Positions 16,235-24,584 of a DNA stretch of 64,000 nt are shown in pieces. This stretch comes from DASXKD01 sp963707905 (GTDB taxonomy: Bacteria; Actinomycetota; Actinomycetes; Streptosporangiales; Streptosporangiaceae). Made by a program: the position numbers and the translations under genes. The stretch spans positions 62,001 to 126,000 of the forward strand of contig CAVPSA010000043.1 of the NCBI GenBank assembly GCA_963707905.1, given 5' to 3'. The notes beneath the pieces were generated by a model. That model was given only the letters and a program-made list of their open reading frames with translations. It did not search any database and had not been told where the DNA came from. How positions within the stretch are numbered: the first letter of the stretch is position 1; every line of letters starts with the position of its first letter.

Positions 16235-18004
16235 ATGGACCGACAGGCTGGCGGCCTGCTCTCGGTGAACGTGGGCATGCCGCGCGATGTGAGCTGGCAG
16301 GGCCGTACCGTGCGCACTGCGGTGTGGAAGCGGCCGGTCGACGGCCCGCGGCTGGCCCGGCGGCTGAACATCGACGGCGACGGGCAAGGTGACCTGGCCG
16401 GCCACGGCGGCGAGCAGCGCGCCGTGTTCGTGTACCAGATCGAGGCGTACCGGTACTGGCAGCAACAGCTAGGGCGGGACGACTTCGAGTTCGGCCAGTT
16501 CGGCGAGAACTTCACCGTGCGCGGGCTGGCCGACGACGAGGTCTGCATCGGCGATCGGTACCAGATCGGCGAGGCGGTCTTCGAGGTGACGCAGCCGAGG
16601 GTGACCTGCTTCCGGGTCGGCATCCGGATGAACGACGCCCGGATCCCGGCGCTGCTGGTCTCGCAGCACCGGCCCGGCTTTTACTTCCGGGTGCTGCGCG
16701 AGGGCGCGGTCCAGGCGGGAGACGAGATCGTCCGGGTGGCCCGCGGCCCGCAGGCCATGACCGTGGCCGAGATAGACGCGCTGCTGTACCTGCCCGGCCA
16801 CCCGGCGCAGCAGGTGCGCAGGGCGCTGACGATCCCGGCGCTGTCGGAGGGCTGGAAGGCGTCGTTCCGCGAGCTGGCCAGGCAGCCGGACGGCGGCCAG
16901 GGCCTGGGCAACGCCGGGCTGGCCGCCGCGAGCCCGCCGCCCGCCTGGCGAGGATTCCGCCCGCTGGCGGTGACGGCGATCGAGCCGGAGAGCCTGTCGG
17001 TGATCTCGCTGCGGCTGGCCGACCCGGCCGGGGCGGCGCTGCCGGCCGCGAGTCCCGGTCAGTTCCTGACCGTCCGGCTGCAGCCGCAGCCGGGCCAGGC
17101 GCCGCTGCTGCGCAGCTACTCGCTGTCCGGAGCGCCGGATGCCGGGTCCTACCGGATCAGCGTGAAGCGCGAGCAGCACGGCGCGGCCAGCCAGTTCGTG
17201 CACGACCATGTGCGGCCCGGTGACCAGCTCGCGGTCGCCGCGCCGCGCGGCACCTTCATCCTGCGGCCGGGCGCGGCACCGGTGCTGCTGATCAGCGCGG
17301 GCGTCGGCGCCACGCCGGTGCTGGCGATGCTGCACGCGCTGGCCGACGCGGGGTCCGGCCGCGAGGTGTGGTGGCTGCACGGCGCGCGCTGCCGGGCCGA
17401 GGAACCGTTCGCGGCCGAGGCGAGATCACTGCTGGCCAAGCTGCCGCGGGCGCACCTGCACGTCTGCTACAGCCGGCCGGGCGCTGACGACGTGCTCGGC
17501 CGCGACTACCAGTCGGCAGGCCGGCTGTCGGCGGCAGTGCTGGCAGAGCTGGACCTGCCGCGCGAGGCGGAGGCCTATATCTGCGGGCCGGCCGGATTCA
17601 TGACCGACGCGGCGGCCGCGCTGGCCGAGCTCGGTCTTGGCAGCGGACAGATCATGACCGAGATCTTCGGCGCGCGGCCGGCGCTGACGCCCGGCATCGC
17701 GGGGTCGGCCGCGGTGCCGCCGCACCAGCCGGCCGGGTCGCCGGGCACCGGCCCGGAGGTCGCGTTCGCGCGCAGCGGCCTGACCGCCCGCTGGGACCAG
17801 CGGTACGCGAGCCTGCTGGAGCTTGCAGAAGCCTGCGACGTGCCGGTGCGCTGGTCCTGCCGTACCGGCGTGTGCCATACCTGCGAGTCCGGCCTGGTAT
17901 CGGGGGAGGTCAGCTACGCGCCTGACCCGGTCGACGACCCGGCCGATGGTGACGTGCTGATCTGCTGCTCGCAGCCGCGCGGCGACGTCGCGCTCGACCT
18001 GTGA
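16235..18004 (+). CDS. MOSC - ferredoxin reductase - [2Fe-2S] fusion oxidoreductase
   Basis: 589 residues in three parts. Residues 1-235 are a YiiM-type MOSC domain (GDLAGHGGEQRAVFVYQIEA, FGENFTV, and the conserved Cys in VTCFRVG) that should hold a molybdenum-cofactor sulphur ligand. Residues 245-480 are an FAD/NAD(P) reductase: RSYSLSG binds FAD and GVGATPVLAML binds the nucleotide. Residues 505-589 are a plant-type ferredoxin with CRTGVCHTC and a last Cys in LICCSQP. This makes a single-chain NAD(P)H-to-Mo electron path, as proposed for 6-N-hydroxylaminopurine-type reduction by YiiM/YcbX relatives. Substrate not known. Confidence 0.87.
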   Translation: MDRQAGGLLSVNVGMPRDVSWQGRTVRTAVWKRPVDGPRLARRLNIDGDGQGDLAGHGGEQRAVFVYQIEAYRYWQQQLGRDDFEFGQFGENFTVRGLADDEVCIGDRYQIGEAVFEVTQPRVTCFRVGIRMNDARIPALLVSQHRPGFYFRVLREGAVQAGDEIVRVARGPQAMTVAEIDALLYLPGHPAQQVRRALTIPALSEGWKASFRELARQPDGGQGLGNAGLAAASPPPAWRGFRPLAVTAIEPESLSVISLRLADPAGAALPAASPGQFLTVRLQPQPGQAPLLRSYSLSGAPDAGSYRISVKREQHGAASQFVHDHVRPGDQLAVAAPRGTFILRPGAAPVLLISAGVGATPVLAMLHALADAGSGREVWWLHGARCRAEEPFAAEARSLLAKLPRAHLHVCYSRPGADDVLGRDYQSAGRLSAAVLAELDLPREAEAYICGPAGFMTDAAAALAELGLGSGQIMTEIFGARPALTPGIAGSAAVPPHQPAGSPGTGPEVAFARSGLTARWDQRYASLLELAEACDVPVRWSCRTGVCHTCESGLVSGEVSYAPDPVDDPADGDVLICCSQPRGDVALDL

Positions 18005-18154
18005 GAACGGCCGGCCGGGCGGGTACCGAGCCAGGGCTTCGAACGCGGAAATTGCCGCTGTAGCTCTCCGGTGTTTCCTCGTGGGTGCTGCCGCTGGAGC
18101 CTCGCCCCGTCGGCGTGAGCGCGCTGATACTGGCTGTCCAACTCGTGGATAATC

Positions 18155-18445
18155 ATGAACCCGGGCGGGCCACCCACTCCCGACAAGCCAGGCATCTCGG
18201 TGGTCGACTACCAGCCTGGTGACACCACCTCGATTTTCCTGAACCTGCGAGTCGCTGATATCCAGGCCTGTTACGAGGCTTGGAAGGAGAAGGGGGCCGA
18301 GTTCGTTACGCCGCCCATCGATCGCGAAGCCGAGATCCGCTGTTACATGCGGGACCCGGACGGATATCTCATCGAAGTCGGCCAGTTCACCGGCCTGCTG
18401 CACGGCAAGCTCGCCGCGAAGCGCCCGGAGGACCTGCCCGGCTGA
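18155..18445 (+). pseudogene. VOC (glyoxalase/bleomycin-resistance) protein, N-terminally truncated
   Basis: The 96 residues match the C-terminal two-thirds of a VOC-superfamily protein: FLNLRVADIQACYEAWKEKG and CYMRDPDGYLIEVGQ, whose Glu is one of the metal ligands. The usual first beta-alpha-beta unit of about 45 residues with its metal His is missing. Upstream in frame there are only a few plausible codons (LSNSWII) before a TGA at about 18120. The gene is probably a remnant after a 5' deletion or frameshift. Confidence 0.6.
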
Positions 18446-18506
18446 GCCCTGTCACCCGTGCGTGGCGTGGTCGCACCCGCGACGCCAGAGGAGAGGCGGT
18501 CATCCC

Positions 18507-19109
18507 GTGCGTTCCGACATCGTCCCCGGCGGCACCTTCCCCGATTATGCGCTGCCCGACCACACCGGCACCGTCCGCACGCTGAGCGAGCTCCAGGGCC
18601 GGGACCCGCTGATCCTCACGCTCGCGCGTGGCAACTACTGCCCGAAGGAGCACCGGCAGCACCTGGAGCTGGCCGGGCACTACCCGGAGATCGCGGTGGC
18701 TTACACACAGATCGCCACGATCGCCACCGACGACCACCACACACTGCAGGAGTTCCGCAACTCAGTCGGCGCCCAGTGGCCCTTCCTGTCCGACCCCGGC
18801 CGGATTGTCCAAAAGGATCTCGACATCGGGGAGTACACCGACCCCGAGCACGACCCGATGATCCCGCACACCCTCGTGCTCAAGCCGGGACTGGTCATCC
18901 ACAGCATCTACAACGGCTACTGGTTCTGGGGCCGCCCGTCGTTCTACGACCTGTGGCACGACCTGCGCGCGGCCACCGCCGAGATCCGCCCGGACTGGGA
19001 CCTAAGCACCCCGGGACTGCGCGAGGCCTGGGACGCCGGCGACTACTCGAAGTTTCACGGCTGGGACCGGCGCTCGGCTCAGTCGATGCCGACTTCCTAC
19101 GAGTCATAG
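18507..19109 (+). CDS. Peroxiredoxin-like (redoxin/AhpC-TSA fold) protein
   Basis: 200 residues in a thioredoxin-fold redoxin: GGTFPDYALPDHTG begins the domain and LTLARGNYCPKEHRQHLEL carries the single candidate peroxidatic Cys (about residue 44). The normal PxxxTxxC arrangement is not kept, so this is the loose peroxiredoxin-like group rather than a classic AhpC. It probably reduces peroxides or acts as a thiol oxidoreductase. The GTG at 18507 was chosen because GGAGAGG lies ahead of it and the fold begins there; an open frame extends to 18462. Confidence 0.75.
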   Translation: MRSDIVPGGTFPDYALPDHTGTVRTLSELQGRDPLILTLARGNYCPKEHRQHLELAGHYPEIAVAYTQIATIATDDHHTLQEFRNSVGAQWPFLSDPGRIVQKDLDIGEYTDPEHDPMIPHTLVLKPGLVIHSIYNGYWFWGRPSFYDLWHDLRAATAEIRPDWDLSTPGLREAWDAGDYSKFHGWDRRSAQSMPTSYES

Positions 19110-19183
19110 AACAACGGTTGCTGGTTGCGGGTGGTTGATCCTGGTTCGTGTCGCCAGCCGGCCCGGCGGGTACACCGAGCCTT

Positions 19184-20134
19184 ATGACCACGCCGGTGTG
19201 TGGGTTGCTGGGGATTGAGCGGCCAATCGTTCAGGCACCGATGGCCGCGGTTCCGCAACTGGCCGCGGCGGTCTCGAATGCCGGCGCGCTCGGCATGGTG
19301 ACGCTGACGTGGTCCGCTGACACCGGAGCCGTCGTCCGGGAGACGGCGGCGCTGACCGCGCGGCCGTTCGGCGGCAATCTAGTGCTCACCGAAGATCGTC
19401 ACCGTCGCCTTGACCAGGCCCTTGAGGCCGGTTTGCGGATCGTGTCGTTCTTCTTGGGTGATCCTGGCGGCTATGTCGAGCGGGTACATGACGCCGGCGG
19501 AATCGTCATGCACACGGTCGGCAGCGCCGAGGAGGCGCGGCGGGCAGTCGCTTCCGGCGTGGACGTGGTCGTTGCGCAGGGCTGGGAGGCTGGCGGGCAC
19601 GTAGGGGGTACCGTCGCGACGCTGCCGCTGGTGCCCGCTGTCGTGGACGCCGTAGCGCCGGTGCCGGTAATCGCGGCCGGCGGGATCGGCGATGCTCGGG
19701 GGGTCGCTGCGGTCCTCGCCCTGGGCGCGCAGGCCGCGTGGCTGGGCACGCGGTTCCTGCTGGCCGAGGAGATGCCGATCCACGAGGACTACCGGCGCCG
19801 GCTGATAGCCGCGGCCGAGACCGATCCGCAGTGGTACCCCGACCTGTACGAGGTCGGGTGGCCCAACTCCCCCCACCGCGCGCTCCGCAACTCAACGGCC
19901 AAGGCGTGGGAGGCCGCGGGCCGCCCCCCAGCCGGGCAGCGGCCGGGAGAGGGCGACGTGATCGGGCGCTTCGCCTCCGGCGAATCAATCGTTCGTTACG
20001 AGCCAGCGCCGCCGATGGCCGGGACGACCGGTGAGATCGAAGCGCTTTCGATGTGGGCCGGACAGGGCGTTGCGCTGGCGACGAAGTCGCAGTCAGCGGC
20101 GGAAATCGTGGCCGAGCTCAGCTCCGGCCTGTGA
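19184..20134 (+). CDS. Nitronate monooxygenase (2-nitropropane dioxygenase family)
   Basis: 316-residue FMN TIM-barrel enzyme that oxidises alkyl nitronates. IVQAPMAAVPQLAAAVSNAG is the N-terminal FMN-binding block; VVVAQGWEAGGHVG contains the catalytic His, and VIAAGGIGDARGVAAVLALG with AAWLGTRF forms the phosphate site. ATG at 19184 is favoured because the family begins just before the IERPIVQAPM stretch; a GTG at 19148 would add 12 residues. It is followed by an SDR gene after 25 bases, so the two probably form one transcript. Confidence 0.87.
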   Translation: MTTPVCGLLGIERPIVQAPMAAVPQLAAAVSNAGALGMVTLTWSADTGAVVRETAALTARPFGGNLVLTEDRHRRLDQALEAGLRIVSFFLGDPGGYVERVHDAGGIVMHTVGSAEEARRAVASGVDVVVAQGWEAGGHVGGTVATLPLVPAVVDAVAPVPVIAAGGIGDARGVAAVLALGAQAAWLGTRFLLAEEMPIHEDYRRRLIAAAETDPQWYPDLYEVGWPNSPHRALRNSTAKAWEAAGRPPAGQRPGEGDVIGRFASGESIVRYEPAPPMAGTTGEIEALSMWAGQGVALATKSQSAAEIVAELSSGL

Positions 20135-20159
20135 CCCGAGCCGGAGGCGCGGAGAAGCC

Positions 20160-20882
20160 GTGAGCGAAACGACGCAGAAGGTAGCAATCGTCACGGGCGG
20201 CTCGCAGGGGATCGGCGCCGGCCTCGTGGACGGGTACCGGCAGCGAGGCTGGGCGGTCGTGGCGAATTCCCGCGATATCGAGCCGTCGAAGGACCCAGAC
20301 GTCCTCACGGTCGGGGGCGACGTCTCCGAGCAGGCCACCGCCGACCGGATCATCGGCCAGGCGCTTGATCGCTTCGGGCGCGTCGACACCCTGGTCAACA
20401 ACGCAGGCGTCTTCGTTGCCAAGGCATTCACCGACTACACCGCGGCGGACTACGCGCTGGTCACCGGCGTCAACCTGGCCGGATTCTTCTGGCTGACCCA
20501 GCGCGCCATCGGCCAGATGCTGAAGCAGCACGGCGGCCATGTCGTCAACATCAGCGCCAGTGTCGCGGATCACGCGGATTCCGTGGAGCCGACCGCGCTG
20601 GCCGCCTTGACGAAGGGCGGCCTGGCCGCCGTCACCAGGTCGCTGGCCGTCGAGTACGCGTCGCGCGGCATCCGCGTGAACGCTGTCGCGCCGGGCATCA
20701 TCCAGACCCCGCAGTATCCGGCCGAGTCCTACACACCCGAGGCGCTCGCGGGAAAGCTGCCCCCGCTCGGCCGGGCCGGCCAGATCAGCGATGTCGTGGA
20801 CGGCATCCTGTACCTGGAGTCAGCGCCGTACATAACCGGAGAGGTCCTGCACATCGACGGCGGCCGGACCGCCGGTCACTGA
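20160..20882 (+). CDS. SDR family protein lacking the catalytic Tyr
   Basis: 240 residues of Rossmann-fold short-chain dehydrogenase: TGGSQGIG binds the cofactor, NNAG is conserved, and VNAVAPGIIQTP follows. At the active site YxxxK is expected, but the sequence reads TALAALTKGG: the Lys is kept and the Tyr is Ala. The general acid is therefore gone, as in a known sub-group of SDRs with AALASLTKGG-type sites. It may bind NAD(P) without classic catalysis or use another residue. GTG at 20160 follows GGAGAAG; the longer frame from 20031 overlaps the upstream gene and was rejected. Confidence 0.83.
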   Translation: MSETTQKVAIVTGGSQGIGAGLVDGYRQRGWAVVANSRDIEPSKDPDVLTVGGDVSEQATADRIIGQALDRFGRVDTLVNNAGVFVAKAFTDYTAADYALVTGVNLAGFFWLTQRAIGQMLKQHGGHVVNISASVADHADSVEPTALAALTKGGLAAVTRSLAVEYASRGIRVNAVAPGIIQTPQYPAESYTPEALAGKLPPLGRAGQISDVVDGILYLESAPYITGEVLHIDGGRTAGH

Positions 20883-21064
20883 GCGGCCCGCGCTCGCGAT
20901 GATTTCGCCCGGCTGCCACCGCGCGACCTGGGTGACAAGCTGTCAGCTACGCGGCGCGCTCGGGGTGAGCATCATGAGTTCCGGCACTCGTCGACCGAGA
21001 CCAGTGACGATCCCATCGCCGTGCCGGGTGGCGGGCGGCGCTGGCAGAGCCGATGCCGGACCGT

Positions 21065-22888
21065 TCAGGCTGATGCCGAGCGCTGCCGGGCTTGGGTGAT
21101 GGCCCAGGCGGCGTTGACCAGGCCTATGTGACTGAACGCCTGCGGGAAGTTGCCGATCATCTCGCCGCTGCGAGGGTCGACCTCCTCGGCGAGCAGGCTG
21201 ACGTCGTTGATGGCGGCCACGGCGCGCTCGAAGGTCGCGGTGGCTGCCTCGACGTCTCCGGCGAGTGCCTGCGCCTGCGCCAGCCAGAACGTGCACAGCA
21301 GGAACGTGCCCTCCTCACCCGCCAGGCCGTCGCGGGCCAGATACCGGTACACCAGCCCGCGCTCGTCAGTCAGCCGCCGCGCGATGGCGTCGATGGTTGC
21401 CTTCATCCGCGGGTCATCCCCCGCCAGGAACCCGGTGATGGTCAGCATCAGGCTCGACGCGTCGAGGTCCTCGCTGCCGAACGCCTGGGTGAAGGCACCG
21501 GCCCGCTCACTCCAGCCGCGGGCAAGGATGGCCGCCCGGATCTCGTCACGGGCGGTCCCCCAGTCAGCCACCCGGTCTTCGGCCCCGAGATGGCTGGCCA
21601 GGGTGATCGCGCAGTCCACCGCCACCCAGCACATCAGCTTCGAATACAGGAAGTCCCGCGGCTCGCCGCGGACCTCCCAGATCCCCTGGTCCTTCTCCCG
21701 CCAGCGGGCAGCGGCGGTATCCGCGGCCGCGGCCAGGAACCGCCTGGTCACCGGGTCCAGCTCGCCGAGCTGGTCGACCAGCCGCTGCGCGGCGCCGAGC
21801 AACTCCCCGTACACGTCGAGCTGCCGCTGGAGCCACGCGCCGTTCCCGACCCGGACCGGGCGGCTGCCCCGCCAGCCCGCCAGATGCGGCAGCTCCCGCT
21901 CGGACAGGTCCCGCTCGCCGCCGACGCCGAACATGACCTGCAGGTCCGCGCCGCGCTCCAGCCCGGAGGCGGCCGCATCGGCAAGGAAGGCGAAGAACTT
22001 GTTCGCCTCGTCCGGGCATGCCGCCACCCACAGGGCCTCCATGGTCAGGCTGGCGTCACGAACCCAGGTGTAGCGGTAATCCCAGTTCCGCTCGCCGCCG
22101 ACAGTCTCCGGCAGAGAGGTGGTTGGCGCCGCCACGATCGCACCCGTCGGCGCGAACGTCATGGCCTGCAGCACGCGCCCGGAATGGCGCACCAGCTCGC
22201 GCCACGGCCCTTCATAGTTCTGGTGAATTGCTGACCAGGACCGCCAGCCCTCCAGCGTGTCGTCAAGCCGGCCGGTGATCTCCTCCGCAGTCCATGGGGC
22301 CAGTGCCGGGCCGGCCAAATCGCCATGCCCGAGCGCGAACACGGCGGCCTCCCCGGCGGCCAGCCGGACCCTGGCGGTCGCGGTGGCGTCATCCACACCG
22401 AAGCTGACCGACGTCGACAAGAACAGCCGGCTGGCGCCGCCCCGGGCGGCGAGCCCGCCGGGGACGGGAACCAAGACGGGGTGGATGAGCCCGTACTCCG
22501 GCCGGGGGGCGTAGCTGACCTCCGCCTGGATCTCGCCGCGCGTGCAGGCCAGCGAGCGCAGCAGCGTACCGGGGGAGTGTGCACCCAGGTGGTGGCCGCG
22601 CTCGTTGCGGCCGACCGCGAGGGCGTCGGTGAGTACCGCGGTGCCGTGCGCGGTGGTGAAGGTGGTCTCCAGCACCAGCGTCTGGTCCACGTATCGGCGG
22701 CTGACCTGGAACTCGCCTGCGGGCCGGATCGCGAAATGCCCGCCGGCCGGGTCAAGGAGGCGGCAGAACACCGACGGCCCGTCGAAGCGGGGGAAACAGA
22801 GCCAGTCCACCGAGCCGTCCCGGCTGACCAGCGCCGCGGAGCGGCAGTCCGAGAGCAGCGCATACTCGCCGATCGGCAAGCTGTCCAT
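21065..22888 (-). CDS. Glycoside hydrolase family 15 protein (glucoamylase/trehalase type)
   Basis: 607 residues. The N-terminal beta-sandwich starts GEYALLSDCRSAALVSRDGS and WLCFPRFDGPSVF, typical of bacterial GH15; the (alpha/alpha)6 barrel has NWDYRYTWVRDASLTMEAL, with the substrate-binding Trp and Arg, and FLLCTFWLAQAQAL near the end. Catalytic acids are Glu residues in the barrel. It would release glucose from alpha-glucans or split trehalose inside the cell; no signal peptide is seen. The ATG at 22891 and 22888 are adjacent. It stands alone, divergent from a small Tudor-like gene. Confidence 0.88.
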   Translation of the reverse strand: MDSLPIGEYALLSDCRSAALVSRDGSVDWLCFPRFDGPSVFCRLLDPAGGHFAIRPAGEFQVSRRYVDQTLVLETTFTTAHGTAVLTDALAVGRNERGHHLGAHSPGTLLRSLACTRGEIQAEVSYAPRPEYGLIHPVLVPVPGGLAARGGASRLFLSTSVSFGVDDATATARVRLAAGEAAVFALGHGDLAGPALAPWTAEEITGRLDDTLEGWRSWSAIHQNYEGPWRELVRHSGRVLQAMTFAPTGAIVAAPTTSLPETVGGERNWDYRYTWVRDASLTMEALWVAACPDEANKFFAFLADAAASGLERGADLQVMFGVGGERDLSERELPHLAGWRGSRPVRVGNGAWLQRQLDVYGELLGAAQRLVDQLGELDPVTRRFLAAAADTAAARWREKDQGIWEVRGEPRDFLYSKLMCWVAVDCAITLASHLGAEDRVADWGTARDEIRAAILARGWSERAGAFTQAFGSEDLDASSLMLTITGFLAGDDPRMKATIDAIARRLTDERGLVYRYLARDGLAGEEGTFLLCTFWLAQAQALAGDVEAATATFERAVAAINDVSLLAEEVDPRSGEMIGNFPQAFSHIGLVNAAWAITQARQRSASA

Positions 22889-22891
22889 CAC

Positions 22892-23209
22892 GGCTTCCTC
22901 TCGTGATCGGTCAGATGCTGTACGCCTGGGCAGTGCGGGCAGACCTCACCCAATCGAGGGGAAGGACGGCATCCCCGCGCTAGCGCGGTCCTGCGACAAG
23001 TAAACAGGTCACCACCGCGGAACGCTCCGCCGACGGCAGCCGCGCTCTGCTTCGGCAGCTCGTGGGAAGCTGCTGCCTCTCAAGCGCACGCGGATCGGGC
23101 GGGATGCGAACACTCGTCCCTGCGTCGCGATCCGCCCTCAGTGGCCTCTTCTCCCCTCATTGGGCGGGGCCTGCCGCCTGCCTGGCCGGACAGGCGCATA
23201 CTGGTAAGG
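22892..23209. other. Intergenic region between divergent genes, no gene seen
   Basis: 318 bases with no supported gene. Short GC palindromes occur (GCGCTAGCGC near 22980, GCGGAACGCTCCGC near 23018). Promoters for the GH15 gene and the Tudor-like gene should lie here, but no clear -35/-10 pair was recognised. Confidence 0.4.
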
Positions 23210-23440
23210 ATGAACCACTACCGCGCTGTGCCCCGGCGCCCTCTGCCAGGTAGTCCCTTCAACGTTCCGGACGCCGTTGAGCCCGAGCCCGAGCAATACG
23301 CGGTGGCCGACAGGGTCACGCACGACAAGTACGGACTCGGCACGGTCATCGGGGTGGAGGAAGGAATCTCTGTCCTCATCGACTTCGGGTCTCACAAGCA
23401 GCGCCTGCGGACACCCTGCACCAAGCTGACCAAACTCTGA
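23210..23440 (+). CDS. Small protein with UvrD/PcrA C-terminal (Tudor-like) domain
   Basis: The 76-residue protein ends in a single SH3-like unit: VADRVTHDKYGLGTVIGVEEG then VLIDFGSHKQRL. The same unit closes PcrA/UvrD helicases, where it contacts RNA polymerase. Here it stands alone after a basic, Pro-rich N-terminus. Many actinobacteria carry such orphan units. ATG at 23210 sits just after GGTAAGG, a close and weak ribosome site; the frame is open from 23141 but without domain content. Confidence 0.75.
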   Translation: MNHYRAVPRRPLPGSPFNVPDAVEPEPEQYAVADRVTHDKYGLGTVIGVEEGISVLIDFGSHKQRLRTPCTKLTKL

Positions 23441-23513
23441 CCCCGATCGGCCGCCCATCGCAGCGACCGGGGCAGCACGCGGCCTGGCGGAAGGCGTAGC
23501 CAGCGGCGCGCGT

Positions 23514-24221
23514 TCAGATGATGAACAGTGCGATGGCGATGTACTGACACGTCGCGGCCGCGCATACACAGGCGTGGAAGACCTCGTGATAACCGAACAC
23601 CGCTGGGCGGGGATTGGGCCAGCGCCAGTGGTAGGAGAGGGCCCCGGCCGTGTACAGGACCCCACCGGCAAGCATGAGAACTCCCGCCGTGGCCCCGGCA
23701 TGGATCCACACCTCTGGCAGGGCAAGGCCAGCGATCCAGCCAAGCGCGACGAAGGTCCCGCCGACGACAAGCTCTGGTGCACTCATCCACGCCATATGAG
23801 TCGTGGCCGCGACGATGATGAGTGTCCATAGCACGATCAGGCAGGCCCGCCCGAAGATACCGGGTGTGGCCAGAAGGAACGCAGGAGTGGCTGTACCGCC
23901 GATGAGCAGGAAGATCATCGCATGATCGAGGCGCTGCAGCCGCCGGCACCAAGCGGTGGTCCAGTTGCCGCGGTGGTACAGAGCGCTGACCCCGAACATC
24001 GCGCTCACGCTGGCTGCGTATACGGCGGTGGCAGTGATCTGGGCGGAACCGCGCGCTCGGGCCAGCAACAGGGTGCCAAGCACCAGCGACGCTTCGAACC
24101 AAAGCAGATGCAACCAGCCGCGCAGGGCCGGCTTGACGTAAAAGACGCCGCGCCGGCTGTCGTAGGGCATCTCCACTACTGGTGGCGCTGGCGATACCGC
24201 TGCCGTAGGGTCCACCGCCAT
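23514..24221 (-). CDS. Hemolysin III / PAQR-type membrane protein
   Basis: 235 residues with seven predicted membrane helices. The three conserved elements of the HlyIII/PAQR family are present: SALYHRGNW, LDHAMIFLLIGGTATPAFL, and the late HEVFHACV. Together their Ser, Asp and His residues form a zinc site as in adiponectin receptors, suggesting a membrane hydrolase. Substrate in bacteria is not known. The start at 24221 was chosen because GGAGG lies 9 bases ahead; a frame running to 24692 has no family similarity. Confidence 0.85.
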   Translation of the reverse strand: MAVDPTAAVSPAPPVVEMPYDSRRGVFYVKPALRGWLHLLWFEASLVLGTLLLARARGSAQITATAVYAASVSAMFGVSALYHRGNWTTAWCRRLQRLDHAMIFLLIGGTATPAFLLATPGIFGRACLIVLWTLIIVAATTHMAWMSAPELVVGGTFVALGWIAGLALPEVWIHAGATAGVLMLAGGVLYTAGALSYHWRWPNPRPAVFGYHEVFHACVCAAATCQYIAIALFII

Positions 24222-24584
24222 CACTGCCGACCTCCACTCTGGCCGGCGGTCGCACGGCCGGACCGGCCCCGCCCAGTGTCGCCCACCACACGCTGTGCCG
24301 CGGCCGCTCGTAGCACGCCCATATACCGCCCATATACAGGGCAAGCCACCATCCACGCTCTGGTGGCGGCCGCCACGGCGCGCCGCCGGCCCGGGGCAGG
24401 TGGATGACCTATCGCATGCCCGCCGCCATGGCATGCGATAGGCTGTGTACCACACGGCACATTGTGCAGGCGCCGCCATCGGGCGTGCGCCGGTCGTACA
24501 TCGCTCGGTGAGCGAGCTGGTTTTCCACGGATGAGATGTGGCGGCCCAGGAAGATGCGGCCACCTGAATCCGGAAGCGATGCCC
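24222..24584. other. Divergent intergenic region with large inverted repeat
   Basis: 363 bases between an HlyIII gene and a DEAD-box gene. It holds the 12-bp inverted repeat listed separately and the 11-base palindrome GCACATTGTGC at 24457-24467. No gene was seen. Confidence 0.45.
24408..24442. promoter_or_regulatory. Perfect 12-bp inverted repeat CCTATCGCATGC / GCATGCGATAGG
   Basis: The arms at 24408-24419 and 24431-24442 match at all 12 positions with an 11-base spacer. The position between two divergent genes fits an operator for a dimeric regulator; as RNA it would also fold as a strong hairpin in the DEAD-box leader. Confidence 0.55.

Noticed and set aside
21092..22234. 380-residue plus-strand frame
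   Set aside because: Antisense to the GH15 gene, no start site or domain.
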